NCBI GenBank assembly: GCA_905373185.1
Contig: CAJPSE010000005.1
Coordinates: forward strand, 1-22,575
Length of the DNA stretch: 22,575 nucleotides
Direction of reading: 5' to 3'
DNA from: an uncultured Fretibacterium sp.
Lineage (GTDB): Bacteria; Synergistota; Synergistia; Synergistales; Aminobacteriaceae
Every line of letters begins with the position of its first letter. The first letter of the stretch is position 1. The position numbers and the translations under genes were made by a program. Positions 14,395 through 21,421 of the stretch are shown here, piece by piece. Below the pieces are notes generated by a model. That model was given only the letters and a program-made list of their open reading frames with translations, made no database searches and was not told where the DNA came from.

Positions 14395-14484
14395 AGCCAA
14401 ACCTCTCCTCTTGGAAACTATTGGGAACCTGTGCGCCGGGTTCGTCCTCCGCACGTTCGTTTCGCCCCATCATTTCACTCCATC

Positions 14485-14513
14485 ATTATCGCTCTATCGA
14501 ACCCCCGTCTAAA
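14485..14513 (-). promoter_or_regulatory. Candidate promoter of the antiporter operon
   Basis: On the minus strand TTTAGA (14508-14513) and GATAAT (14485-14490) are separated by 17 bases, giving an expected start near 14478 and a leader of about 84 bases before mrpE. The match to consensus is moderate (4/6 and 5/6). Confidence 0.4.
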
Positions 14514-14528
14514 GCACACCTCAATACA

Positions 14529-14595
14529 TACCACAAAAAGGCCGATTTTCCTATGGCAATCGAGGCGGGAGGTCACGAAAGACTAATTTGTGGTA
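14529..14595. repeat. 9-bp perfect inverted repeat in the mrpE upstream region
   Basis: TACCACAAA at 14529-14537 is the exact complement of TTTGTGGTA at 14587-14595, with 49 bases between. The right arm overlaps the candidate LytTR site. A role in DNA looping or in an RNA stem is possible but unproven. Confidence 0.6.
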
Positions 14596-14600
14596 ACGAA
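14571..14600 (-). promoter_or_regulatory. Candidate LytTR regulator binding site (9-12-9 direct repeat)
   Basis: On the minus strand TTCGTTACC and TTCGTGACC (plus: GGTCACGAA 14571-14579 and GGTAACGAA 14592-14600) are separated by exactly 12 bases. LytTR-domain regulators bind two 9-bp imperfect direct repeats with a spacing of 12-13 bases and a conserved GTT core. The geometry fits well, while the match to the published consensus letters is only partial. The site is 22 bases past the kinase stop and upstream of the mrpE promoter candidate. Confidence 0.5.
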
Positions 14601-14621
14601 TGACACCGGACTGAAGGTGCG

Positions 14622-15935
14622 TCAGGCGGATTCTCCCAGGCGCAGCAGGATGGAAATGGAAAATGTGTTCTCGTCGTGTTGGATATCCATGGTCCCGTGA
14701 TGGCGTTCGACCACGTCCCTGACGTTGAAGAGTCCCAGGCCGCTGACCCTGCGGTTCTTTTTGAGGGATTCGTACCGTCCTCCGTTCTGTCGCAGTACTC
14801 CGTTATAGCTGTTGCTGATGGAGAGGATCAGGTTGGTCCCCTTGAGTCCGCCGCGTACCGAGATCGTGCGTGATGTGTCCGCGCCCTCGATCCGCCTGCA
14901 GGCCTCGATTGCATTGTCCAGAAGATTGCCCAGGAGGATGCAGAGGTCCAGGTTGTCCATGGGAAGGGAGGCGGGCAGGTCGACATGGGCGCTCAGGACG
15001 ATTCCATCCGCGCTGATCTCGGCGTACTTGGCATTGAGGAGAATATCCGCCACGCTGTTCCTGCAGAACTTGTGATGCCGGGCGGAGACGATCCGGGCAT
15101 GGAGTTTCTCCGCGTACTCGAGGGCGGCCCCGTTGTCGCCCCTCTCGATCATGGACTTGATGTACAGCATATGGTTCTGGATGTCGTGCCGGATGGCCTG
15201 GATCTCTCTTTGGTGCGTCTCCATCTGCTCGTAGTAGCGGGACTGCATTTCGAGTTGCTGGTGGAGCATTTCGGTTCGGTAGTAATGCGTGTTGCTTTGC
15301 TGCGCCTTGTCAATGAAGAAGAAGAGAAAGAGCGTGGTGCAGAGCAGCAGCAAAGCGGCCTCGACGTAAATGTGGAGGTTGTCGACGGCCGCTCCGTGGT
15401 TCCAGAAGAGCCAGAGCACCAGAAGGCTGTTCGCGACCGTTACGATACAGAAAATCGAGTTGCTCAGCCAGTTGATCCGACGGTTTTTGATGGTCCGCAG
15501 CTGGGTGATGACGAAGGATGCGGCCGCCACGAAACAGCAGGACAGAATCTGGTCGAAGTGTCCCATGACCAGGCGGAACGGGATGTCCGGCAGGTAACGC
15601 TGCGAGAGGGCCGAGGTGAGCGCTACCGCCAGCACTTTGCAGACGTAGTTGAGGAGCACGAAGGCGAAGGCTACAGCCCCCCGGACCTGGTCGCTCCCAT
15701 AGTAGAAATGGAACACGGTGAGCAGGGCGAACGCCATGTATAGGGGGGCCATCGAGAACAGCGGACTCTGGAGAGCGTAGGACACGAACTGGAACACGTA
15801 GTAGACGACCAGCCCTCCGGCATAGATTGCATCGTGACGTTCGTTGCGGCGCAGAAGCGCCTTGAAGAACATGTGGAAGACGTACGTCTCCGCCGCGGAG
15901 AGCACTACATATGCGATCAGGTCCTGCAAATTCAT
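14622..15935 (-). CDS. AgrC/ComD-like GHKL sensor histidine kinase
   Basis: This is a 437-residue membrane kinase. Residues 1-210 hold six to seven membrane helices forming the sensor, followed by a dimerisation helix with the phosphorylation site IRHDIQNHM (His250, residues 248-256). The ATPase domain has the N box LLGNLLDNAIEA (334-344) and the G box SGLGLFNV (398-405). This arrangement is that of peptide- or cell-state-sensing kinases partnered with LytTR regulators (AgrC, ComD and BlpH types). The ligand cannot be read from the sequence, and no peptide precursor gene is visible nearby. It lies 15 bases after the regulator stop in the same operon. The sequence GGGGAG directly abuts the ATG, so the start probably depends on coupled translation. 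Confidence 0.92.
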   Translation of the reverse strand: MNLQDLIAYVVLSAAETYVFHMFFKALLRRNERHDAIYAGGLVVYYVFQFVSYALQSPLFSMAPLYMAFALLTVFHFYYGSDQVRGAVAFAFVLLNYVCKVLAVALTSALSQRYLPDIPFRLVMGHFDQILSCCFVAAASFVITQLRTIKNRRINWLSNSIFCIVTVANSLLVLWLFWNHGAAVDNLHIYVEAALLLLCTTLFLFFFIDKAQQSNTHYYRTEMLHQQLEMQSRYYEQMETHQREIQAIRHDIQNHMLYIKSMIERGDNGAALEYAEKLHARIVSARHHKFCRNSVADILLNAKYAEISADGIVLSAHVDLPASLPMDNLDLCILLGNLLDNAIEACRRIEGADTSRTISVRGGLKGTNLILSISNSYNGVLRQNGGRYESLKKNRRVSGLGLFNVRDVVERHHGTMDIQHDENTFSISILLRLGESA

Positions 15936-15950
15936 CTCCCCGGCCCGGTG

Positions 15951-16658
15951 TCAGAGGTTGGCCAATCCATGATGCAGCACCGCCGCCTGCACGGTCTTTC
16001 CGTAATGCCGCCCCAGAGGGATCGAGTGGCCATTGTCCAGACGGACGGTCTCCTTGTAGATGCATTCGACGTGGCTCAGGTTGGCCACATAGCTTTTGTG
16101 GACGCGTACAAACCCGTGTCTTTCCAGCTTTTCCGCTATTTCTCCGATGCGTCCGGTGAAACTGTGCTCCTCCTTCGGCGTGTGCAGCACCACCGTCCGC
16201 TTGAAGGACTCGAGGTAGAGGATGGAGTCGTTGGGTACCTTCATGAGACCGGAACTGCACGTGAACGAGAGATAGCGGGACGGGGTTTCCCTGGGCTGGA
16301 GCAGGTGGCTGACGTTGTGAAGGAAAACCTGTTTGTCCACGGGTTTGAGCAGATAACGAGAGGCCTGAACCGTATATCCCTCCAGAGCATACTCGGCCGT
16401 CCCCGTGACGAAGAGCAGGGGCACGTCGGAGTCCAGCTTTCGGATCTCGCGCGCCGTGTCCAGACCATTGAGTTTTTCCATGCGCATGTCCAGAATGACG
16501 AGGTGAAATCGCTCACCGCCCCTATAGGCCTGAAGAAGTTTGTGTCCACAGGAAAAAGGCACAATCCCCACATTGCTTCCGTCTTGCAGTTCCCTCAGAT
16601 AGCTTCCGAGCAGTTCCAAATCATAGGAGTTATCGTCACAGAGCGCTACGTAATTCAC
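15951..16658 (-). CDS. LytTR-family response regulator
   Basis: This is a 235-residue transcription regulator. The receiver domain (about 1-118) has the acidic pair Asp8-Asp9 in ALCDDN, the phosphorylated Asp57 in VILDMRM, Thr85 in FVTGTAEYA and Lys105 in YLLKPVD. The C-terminal LytTR DNA-binding domain (about 130-230) has DSILYLES, HTPKEEHSFTGRIGEI and FVRVHKSYVANLSHVE. It is the first gene of a two-gene operon with the histidine kinase. GTG 16658 is chosen because GAGGGGGG lies six bases before it and family members begin just before the CDD motif. An ATG at 16694 is a weaker option, and the ATG at 16808 lies upstream of the predicted promoter. Likely target: the antiporter operon that follows the kinase. 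Confidence 0.92.
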   Translation of the reverse strand: MNYVALCDDNSYDLELLGSYLRELQDGSNVGIVPFSCGHKLLQAYRGGERFHLVILDMRMEKLNGLDTAREIRKLDSDVPLLFVTGTAEYALEGYTVQASRYLLKPVDKQVFLHNVSHLLQPRETPSRYLSFTCSSGLMKVPNDSILYLESFKRTVVLHTPKEEHSFTGRIGEIAEKLERHGFVRVHKSYVANLSHVECIYKETVRLDNGHSIPLGRHYGKTVQAAVLHHGLANL

Positions 16659-16722
16659 CGCAGTCCCCCCCTCGGTGTTCCGGTTTGCGGCCATGCAGCG
16701 GAAGTGTTTCCCCTCGAAAATT

Positions 16723-16731
16723 AGTATATCA
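16723..16731 (-). promoter_or_regulatory. Extended -10 promoter of the regulator-kinase operon
   Basis: On the minus strand TGATATACT provides an extended -10 with hexamer TATACT (plus 16723-16728). The expected start is near 16716, leaving a leader of about 58 bases before GTG 16658. A weak TTCAAC lies 16 bases upstream. Confidence 0.5.
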
Positions 16732-16812
16732 TCCCTTTGGCGAGGTTGAAGGGAATGACAGGCCGGGAGGCCGTAGGTTGGGGACAGTGAAACCGTTGTT
16801 GATGACAAATCG

Positions 16813-16840
16813 TTGGACTTCTTGCAATAACGTATATTAA
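16813..16840 (+). promoter_or_regulatory. Candidate promoter of the permease gene
   Basis: TTGGAC (16813-16818) and TATTAA (16835-16840) are 16 bases apart in an AT-rich patch directly upstream of the permease. The two divergent promoters share about 85 bases, so one regulator could act on both. Confidence 0.45.
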
Positions 16841-16882
16841 ATTTATGTTGCAGTCAATCCTGGATTGAGGGGAGCGTTGAGA

Positions 16883-18307
16883 ATGTCACAGGTGGAACAT
16901 GGGTCGGGGATGAAGAAAACCCTGACCAACTGGAACTTCTTCACCATCGGATTCGGGGCCATCATCGGGACGGGATGGGTGCTCCTGGTGGGGGACTGGA
17001 TGGTCATTGGCGGGGGGCCGGTCGCCGCCATGATCGCCTTCGCCATTGGAGCGGTGTTCCTGTTACCGATTGGCGCGGTCTTCGGGGAGCTGACGGCGGC
17101 CATCCCGATCTCCGGGGGCATCGTCGAGTACGTGGACCGCACCTTCGGGCCCACGATGTCCCACATCACCGGCTGGTTCCTCGCCCTGGGCAACGGGATT
17201 CTGTGTCCATGGGAGGCCATCGCCATCTCCACCCTGGTCTCGGACATGTTCGGGGACTTCTTCCCCATCCTGAGGTCCGTTAAGCTCTACACGATCCTCG
17301 GGGCGGACGTCTACCTCTTCCCGACGCTCATCGCCCTGCTGTTTGCCGCTTATGTGGTGACGATGAACCTCAGAGGGGCGTCCTCGGCCGCTCGGCTCCA
17401 GGCGTTTTTGGCCAAGGCACTGCTCTGCGGCATGCTGCTCGCGATGGGCATATCCTTCGTCAAGGGCGGGCCGTCGAATATCCTGCCGATCTTCTCCCAG
17501 GTCCAGGGCGCGATGACCCGGACGCGCGTGGCGGACCTCTGGTCGGGGGTCCTGGCCGTCCTCGTCATGACCCCGTTCTTCTACGCCGGATTCGACACCG
17601 TTCCCCAACAGGCCGAGGAGGCCGCCGAGGGGCTGGACTGGAACAAGTTCGGCAAGGTCATCAGCATGGCCCTGCTCGCGTCCGGGGTGTTCTACATGGT
17701 CTGCATCTACTCGTTCGGTACGATCGTCCCCTGGACCGAGTTCGTGAAGAGCCCCGTTCCGGCGCTCTCGTGCCTGCGCAACATCAACCTGTGGCTCTAC
17801 GTTGCCATGCTCTGCATCGGCACCCTGGGCCCCATGGGGCCGATGAACTCCTTCTTCGGTGCCACGACGCGCATCATGCTGGCCATGGGACGCAAGGGGC
17901 AGCTTCCGGCCTCCTTCGCGAAACTGGATCCGAAGTCGGGGACGCCCAGGACGGCCTGCGTGCTGATGGCGGCCTTCACGCTCATTGGGCCGTTCTTCGG
18001 CAAGAAGCTGCTGGTCCCGCTGACGAACGTCTCCGCGCTCTCCTTCATCTTCGCCTGCATGATGGTCAGCCTGGCCTGCCTCAGGATGCGCTTCAGCGAG
18101 CCCGACCTCCCCAGGCCCTACAAGGTGCCGGGCGGCAGGCTGGGGATCCTGGCGGCCTGCGTTGCCGGCGGTATCATCGTCCTTCTGATGGTGGTCCCGT
18201 ACAGCCCTGCGGCGCTGAATGCCGTGGAGTGGGGAATCGTCGCTGGCTGGGTCGTCCTGGGGTTGCTGCTCAGGCTTCTGTCCGGCCGCAGAGTGGTTGC
18301 AGATTGA
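16883..18307 (+). CDS. APC-superfamily amino-acid permease
   Basis: This is a 474-residue transporter with about 12 membrane helices. The first helix has GFGAIIGTGWV (residues 23-33), the glycine-rich unwound stretch that binds the amino group and carboxylate of the substrate in APC transporters. VFGELTAAIPISGG in the second and third helices is also typical of the family, as is FDTVPQQAEE in helix 6 (about 233-242). The substrate cannot be named: an amino acid or amine, coupled to H+ or Na+ or by exchange. ATG 16883 has GAGGGGAG eight bases upstream; the frame opens at TTG 16865 but that codon is part of the leader. The gene is divergent from the regulator-kinase pair and is followed by an amidohydrolase gene on the same strand. 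Confidence 0.92.
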   Translation: MSQVEHGSGMKKTLTNWNFFTIGFGAIIGTGWVLLVGDWMVIGGGPVAAMIAFAIGAVFLLPIGAVFGELTAAIPISGGIVEYVDRTFGPTMSHITGWFLALGNGILCPWEAIAISTLVSDMFGDFFPILRSVKLYTILGADVYLFPTLIALLFAAYVVTMNLRGASSAARLQAFLAKALLCGMLLAMGISFVKGGPSNILPIFSQVQGAMTRTRVADLWSGVLAVLVMTPFFYAGFDTVPQQAEEAAEGLDWNKFGKVISMALLASGVFYMVCIYSFGTIVPWTEFVKSPVPALSCLRNINLWLYVAMLCIGTLGPMGPMNSFFGATTRIMLAMGRKGQLPASFAKLDPKSGTPRTACVLMAAFTLIGPFFGKKLLVPLTNVSALSFIFACMMVSLACLRMRFSEPDLPRPYKVPGGRLGILAACVAGGIIVLLMVVPYSPAALNAVEWGIVAGWVVLGLLLRLLSGRRVVAD

Positions 18308-18394
18308 ATTTGTCTGTTCTAGATTCGTCCGTTTCGTTGAGTTCCATGCCGCCTGATCGACGTTAGGGTCGGGCCCCTTGTCGGAAGGGCGCTG

Positions 18395-18412
18395 AGCCCC
18401 GGTTTTGGGGCT
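18395..18412 (+). repeat. Small hairpin between permease and amidohydrolase
   Basis: AGCCCC (18395-18400) pairs with GGGGCT (18407-18412) around GGTTTT. It sits in the 162-base gap and has no T run after it. It may reduce read-through or be incidental. Confidence 0.3.
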
Positions 18413-18469
18413 GCGTAAGGCTTGTGTTGGTGCTTGTTTCAAATACTTTGAGGTTGGGAGGGTTTTGTT

Positions 18470-19720
18470 GTGACAAAGACGGCGTTTGTAGGGGCGTTGC
18501 TGATCGACGGTACGGGAGCCGAGCCTGTAAAGGATTCCCTGGTGTTGGTGAATGATCGCAAGATCGAGTACGCGGGCCCCCGGAAGGATTTTGGGGGGGA
18601 CTACAAGAAGGTCGATGTGTCCGGAAAGACGATCATCCCCGGGCTGGTGGACAGCCATCTGCACTTCTCCGGGAACCTCACCGACGACGACAGCGATTGG
18701 GTGCTGGAGAACGTAGTCCAGAAGACGGTCGTGGCGGTACAGCAGGCGCACGAGTGCCTCGAGCGCGGGCTCACCACGGTGGGCGAGATATCCCGGTCGG
18801 GGCTGCAGATTCGAGACATGATCGAGGCGGGGGTCATGACGGGGCCCCGTGTGGTCGGCACCGGCCTGGGGTTCTGCCGTACCTGCGGGCACGGCGACAG
18901 CCACAAGCTGCCGGCTTACTACAACAACGAGTCTCACCCCTGGGCCGAGCGGGTGGACGGCCCCTGGGACCTGCGCAAGGCCGTCCGCAGACGTCTGCGC
19001 GACAATCCGGACGCGATCAAGATCTGGTCCACGGGCGGCGGCATCTGGCGCTGGGACCAGAAGCTGGACCAGCATTATACGCTCGAGGAGATTCAGGCGG
19101 TCGTGGACGAGTGCGCCATGGTACACATCCCGGTGTGGTCTCACGCCGAGGGGTACGGCGGCGCGCTGGACTCCGCCAAGGCGGGAGTGCACCTGATCAT
19201 TCACGGCCAGACGCTGAACGACGAATGCCTGGATATCATGGCGAAGAAGGGCATCTACTTCTGCCCCACGATCCAGTTCCTGAACGAGTGGTTCAAGACC
19301 TACGCTCCGCCCTACATCCCCGAGGTCCACGACAAGTACGAGGGCGCCACGGTGGCGGAGAAGGAGCTCAACCGCGTCTATGCGAACCTCCGAAAGGCCA
19401 AGGAAAAGGGCATCGGCCTCACGATCGGATCGGACTCGTTTTGCTCCAGCCTGACCCCTTACGGCATCACGGCGCTGGGGGAGATGTATTCCTTCGTCGA
19501 AAAGGCGGGAATCTCCGAGATGGACACCCTGATGGCCGCCACCAAGATTGGGGCCGAGATGCTGAAGGTCGGGGACGTCACCGGGACGGTGGAGGCCGGC
19601 AAGTTCGCCGATCTGCTGGTGCTCTCCGGGAACCCGCTGGAGAACATCCGAAACGTGGCGGTGGAGAAGATGGAGGTCATCATGAAGGAGGGAATGTTCG
19701 TCAAGGGCGGAAAAGACTAG
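18470..19720 (+). CDS. Metal-dependent amidohydrolase (imidazolonepropionase/prolidase-like)
   Basis: This is a 416-residue enzyme of the amidohydrolase superfamily. The metal-binding set is complete: HLH at 63-65, Lys184 in AIKIWSTGG (the lysine that is carboxylated in two-metal members), His225 in VWSHAEG, His245 in LIIHGQ, and Asp322 in TIGSDSF. The N-terminal and C-terminal parts (ending ADLLVLSGNPLENI, about 382-395) form the usual beta-sandwich. Layout and motifs resemble cytoplasmic Xaa-Pro dipeptidases and N-acyl amino-acid or imidazolone hydrolases; the substrate is not set by sequence alone. Translation starts with GTG 18470, seven bases after GGGAGGG. It follows the permease by 162 bases on the same strand, suggesting uptake and hydrolysis of one substrate. 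No signal peptide, so cytoplasmic. Confidence 0.9.
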   Translation: MTKTAFVGALLIDGTGAEPVKDSLVLVNDRKIEYAGPRKDFGGDYKKVDVSGKTIIPGLVDSHLHFSGNLTDDDSDWVLENVVQKTVVAVQQAHECLERGLTTVGEISRSGLQIRDMIEAGVMTGPRVVGTGLGFCRTCGHGDSHKLPAYYNNESHPWAERVDGPWDLRKAVRRRLRDNPDAIKIWSTGGGIWRWDQKLDQHYTLEEIQAVVDECAMVHIPVWSHAEGYGGALDSAKAGVHLIIHGQTLNDECLDIMAKKGIYFCPTIQFLNEWFKTYAPPYIPEVHDKYEGATVAEKELNRVYANLRKAKEKGIGLTIGSDSFCSSLTPYGITALGEMYSFVEKAGISEMDTLMAATKIGAEMLKVGDVTGTVEAGKFADLLVLSGNPLENIRNVAVEKMEVIMKEGMFVKGGKD

Positions 19721-20190
19721 GGAGGCTTTATATACTGAATCGGCATTCCCTTGTTTTTCCGGCTCGTTCTCCTCTGTATGGGCCATCCTACTCTCATTTC
19801 AGGAGCCCGTGCCGCGGGGTTCGCGGCGGATCGATCGACGCCCACCGGCCGGTGGGCGTCGATTTTATGGTATGAGAGGAGAAAGGAGGGATACACACAG
19901 CGGGATGGGCGTGATGCACGCGCATAGAGTAAGCGCAATGGAAAGGAAGTGGCCCAAATCCGCAGGCAAAATTTTTAACGTGTGGCGAGGGCAAGTTTTG
20001 CGCATTTTTTTGCCGCACCTGATGGGTGAAAGGTCAGAGTTGGCTTAACCTGTACCACGACGGGCTCGATCCTCAGTAAAGCCGTTGCAGCCTGCGGATT
20101 TGGGAGTGGAAAGAGAATACAAAGGCCGTGAACATTCCTGCTGACGGTTGCGGAGTTTCCGTGTCGGGGGGCAGGCCCGCGGCACTTCTC
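19721..20190. other. 470-base gap without a convincing gene
   Basis: It holds two hairpins after the amidohydrolase: GCCGCG/CGCGGC at 19811-19827, then the 30-bp palindrome listed next. A purine-rich stretch (GAGAGGAGAAAGGAGGG, about 19873-19889) resembles a ribosome site, but the small frames after it are badly spaced, rich in Arg and Lys, and match nothing. The stretch 19960-20050 is AT-richer than the surroundings, with runs of T. I see no tRNA and no riboswitch motif I recognise. Confidence 0.5.
19834..19867 (+). terminator. Strong terminator after the amidohydrolase
   Basis: ATCGACGCCCACCGG (19834-19848) is followed immediately by its exact complement (19849-19863), a 30-base perfect palindrome; TTTTA follows from 19863. 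In RNA the outer 12-13 pairs would form a very stable stem with a short loop. It ends the permease-amidohydrolase unit about 115 bases past the stop. Confidence 0.75.
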
Positions 20191-20733
20191 CTACCGCAGA
20201 ATCCGCGAGGGATCGGCGAAGCAGTCCAGGCAATAGGGCTGCCCCTCCAGCAGGCGCACCATTGGCTCGGCCGTCCGCTCGCCGCATCGCGTGCATACCA
20301 GGGAAGGGCTCACGCGGGCCTCGTCCGGAGCTGGAACGGCCACGCGCGTCGCACGATACAGCTCCTCCGCCGGGCCCCTCAGGTAATGGGCTATCCTCTC
20401 CTCCCGCGTCCGTTCGTCGGATCGAGGCGCGTACCAATAGAGACGAAAGCCCTCCGGGGCGCCGCGGCGGTAGAACGTGAAGGCCTGTTTGCCCCGGGGT
20501 TTCAGCAGCAGGTTCCCCTTACCCATGGTACAGCCCCAGACGACCTGGATCGCGTCGAGCCCGCAGGCGTCCGTCTCGGCGATGCACACGCCCTCCTCGT
20601 CCCCGCATCGTTCGTCGACGCCCAGCAGCGCGGCGGCGTCCACGGCCATCCGACAGCCCAAGGCCAGCCCCGGACAGGCATGTCCGTGGAAGGCCACCGA
20701 GGCGTTCCAATAAAAATCGATGTCGTGTCTCAT
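20191..20733 (-). CDS. FmdE-family protein with C-terminal zinc ribbon
   Basis: This is a 180-residue protein. Residues 12-75 contain FHGHACPGLALGCRMA (15-30), TDACGLDAIQVVWGCTMGKGNL (54-75) and Cys20, Cys57 and Cys68. This is the FmdE fold, named after subunit E of the tungsten/molybdenum formylmethanofuran dehydrogenase. The C-terminus has a four-cysteine zinc ribbon, CTRC (147-150) and CLDC (168-171), as in many bacterial FmdE proteins. No formylmethanofuran or molybdenum genes are near, so the function is unknown; a metal- or cofactor-handling role is a guess. The start ATG 20733 has a weak ribosome site (GGGTGAGACGGA). It diverges from marR, and a shared regulatory region of about 120 bases lies between them. 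Confidence 0.88.
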   Translation of the reverse strand: MRHDIDFYWNASVAFHGHACPGLALGCRMAVDAAALLGVDERCGDEEGVCIAETDACGLDAIQVVWGCTMGKGNLLLKPRGKQAFTFYRRGAPEGFRLYWYAPRSDERTREERIAHYLRGPAEELYRATRVAVPAPDEARVSPSLVCTRCGERTAEPMVRLLEGQPYCLDCFADPSRILR

Positions 20734-20768
20734 TCCGTCTCACCCGCCCTTTCGGAGGAATTTGCTCC

Positions 20769-20777
20769 ATCATAACA
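20769..20777 (-). promoter_or_regulatory. Extended -10 promoter of the FmdE gene
   Basis: On the minus strand TGTTATGAT contains an extended -10 (TGN) and hexamer TATGAT. The expected start is about 20762, about 29 bases before the ATG. No clear -35 is seen. It lies about 48 bases from the MarR-type operator. Confidence 0.5.
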
Positions 20778-20815
20778 TGAAACCGTGACACGAATCGGCG
20801 ATAGCCCGTATCCCC

Positions 20816-20844
20816 TTGTCTCATTTGTATACATACTATACAAT
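20816..20844 (+). promoter_or_regulatory. Promoter of the marR gene
   Basis: TTGTCT (20816-20821) and TACAAT (20839-20844) are 17 bases apart. The predicted transcription start, about 20851, is directly at the ATG 20852, so the mRNA would have essentially no leader. Confidence 0.65.
20825..20843. promoter_or_regulatory. Probable MarR operator
   Basis: TTGTATACATACTATACAA is a perfect inverted repeat with 7-bp arms and a 5-bp centre. Its size, AT content and TTG...CAA ends are typical of MarR-family operators. It covers the spacer and most of the -10 box of the marR promoter, so bound protein would block its own transcription. Confidence 0.65.
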
Positions 20845-20851
20845 ATGGAAC

Positions 20852-21328
20852 ATGAAGATCATTGACGAGGCCAACGAGAACAGGATCAGCTACCGTCTGC
20901 TGAACGTCATGTTGAAGCTGGAGGAGGTTCAGGAGCGGCTGCATCGCTACGGGAGCGACACGCCCCTTTTTGCCGCGGAGATCCACATGATCAAATGTGT
21001 GAAGGAGAACCCGAACCGGCACATGACGGCCCTGGCGGAGGTGCTGGGGGTGACGCGGGGGGCTGTGTCCCAGATCGCGATGAAGCTGGAGGGGAAGGGG
21101 ATGCTCGTCAAGGAGAGGGACGAGGGCAGCAACCTCCGCCGCATCCTGAGGGTGACGCCCGAGGGTGAGCGTGCCTACCTGTTCCACGAGCGCCTCCACG
21201 CGGAGTTCGACCGCTTGGTCGAGGGCCTTCTGGCGGACGCGTCCGAGGGGGAGAGGGACTTTTTGCGGGATTTCCTGGGAGCGCTGGACGTTGCTTTGGA
21301 AGGGGGCTCTCGGATGCGCGCCTCCTGA
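20852..21328 (+). CDS. MarR-family transcription regulator
   Basis: This is a 158-residue winged-helix regulator. An N-terminal dimerisation helix (about 10-35) is followed by AEIHMIKCVKENP (42-54), the recognition part MTALAEVLGVTRGAVSQIAMKLEGKGML (58-85), and the wing KERDEGSNLRRILRVTPEG (87-105), all in the MarR order. A C-terminal coiled helix completes the dimer region. The effector is unknown. ATG 20852 is chosen; no Shine-Dalgarno sequence precedes it and the predicted transcript begins at about this base, so translation may be leaderless. An earlier frame opening at TTG 20816 would lie inside the promoter. A methyltransferase gene follows after 93 bases and the FmdE gene diverges. Confidence 0.92.
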   Translation: MKIIDEANENRISYRLLNVMLKLEEVQERLHRYGSDTPLFAAEIHMIKCVKENPNRHMTALAEVLGVTRGAVSQIAMKLEGKGMLVKERDEGSNLRRILRVTPEGERAYLFHERLHAEFDRLVEGLLADASEGERDFLRDFLGALDVALEGGSRMRAS

Positions 21329-21421
21329 GGGGCCTTGAGTGGTCTTACCGAGGGGCGCAGCTTGTCTTTCTTGTATAGCGGGTATGCATTTGGGGAGCTT
21401 GAAACGGAGGAGGTTGGCACG

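Noticed and set aside
16659..16882. Search for a peptide pheromone gene (AgrD/ComC-like) near the kinase
   Set aside because: Only an 11-codon frame without a ribosome site is present between regulator and permease; no AgrB-like processing protease in the window.
17063..19786. A 907-codon open frame on the minus strand across the permease and amidohydrolase
   Set aside because: It is antisense to two genes with clear family motifs, the protein is full of Gln, His, Asp, Gly and Arg without domains, and it ignores the gene boundary and intergenic region. It follows from GC-biased codon use on the other strand.
19906..20048. Small plus-strand frame of 47 codons after the terminator
   Set aside because: The purine-rich stretch is more than 14 bases from the ATG, the peptide is basic and unrecognisable, and it crosses an AT-rich, T-run stretch.
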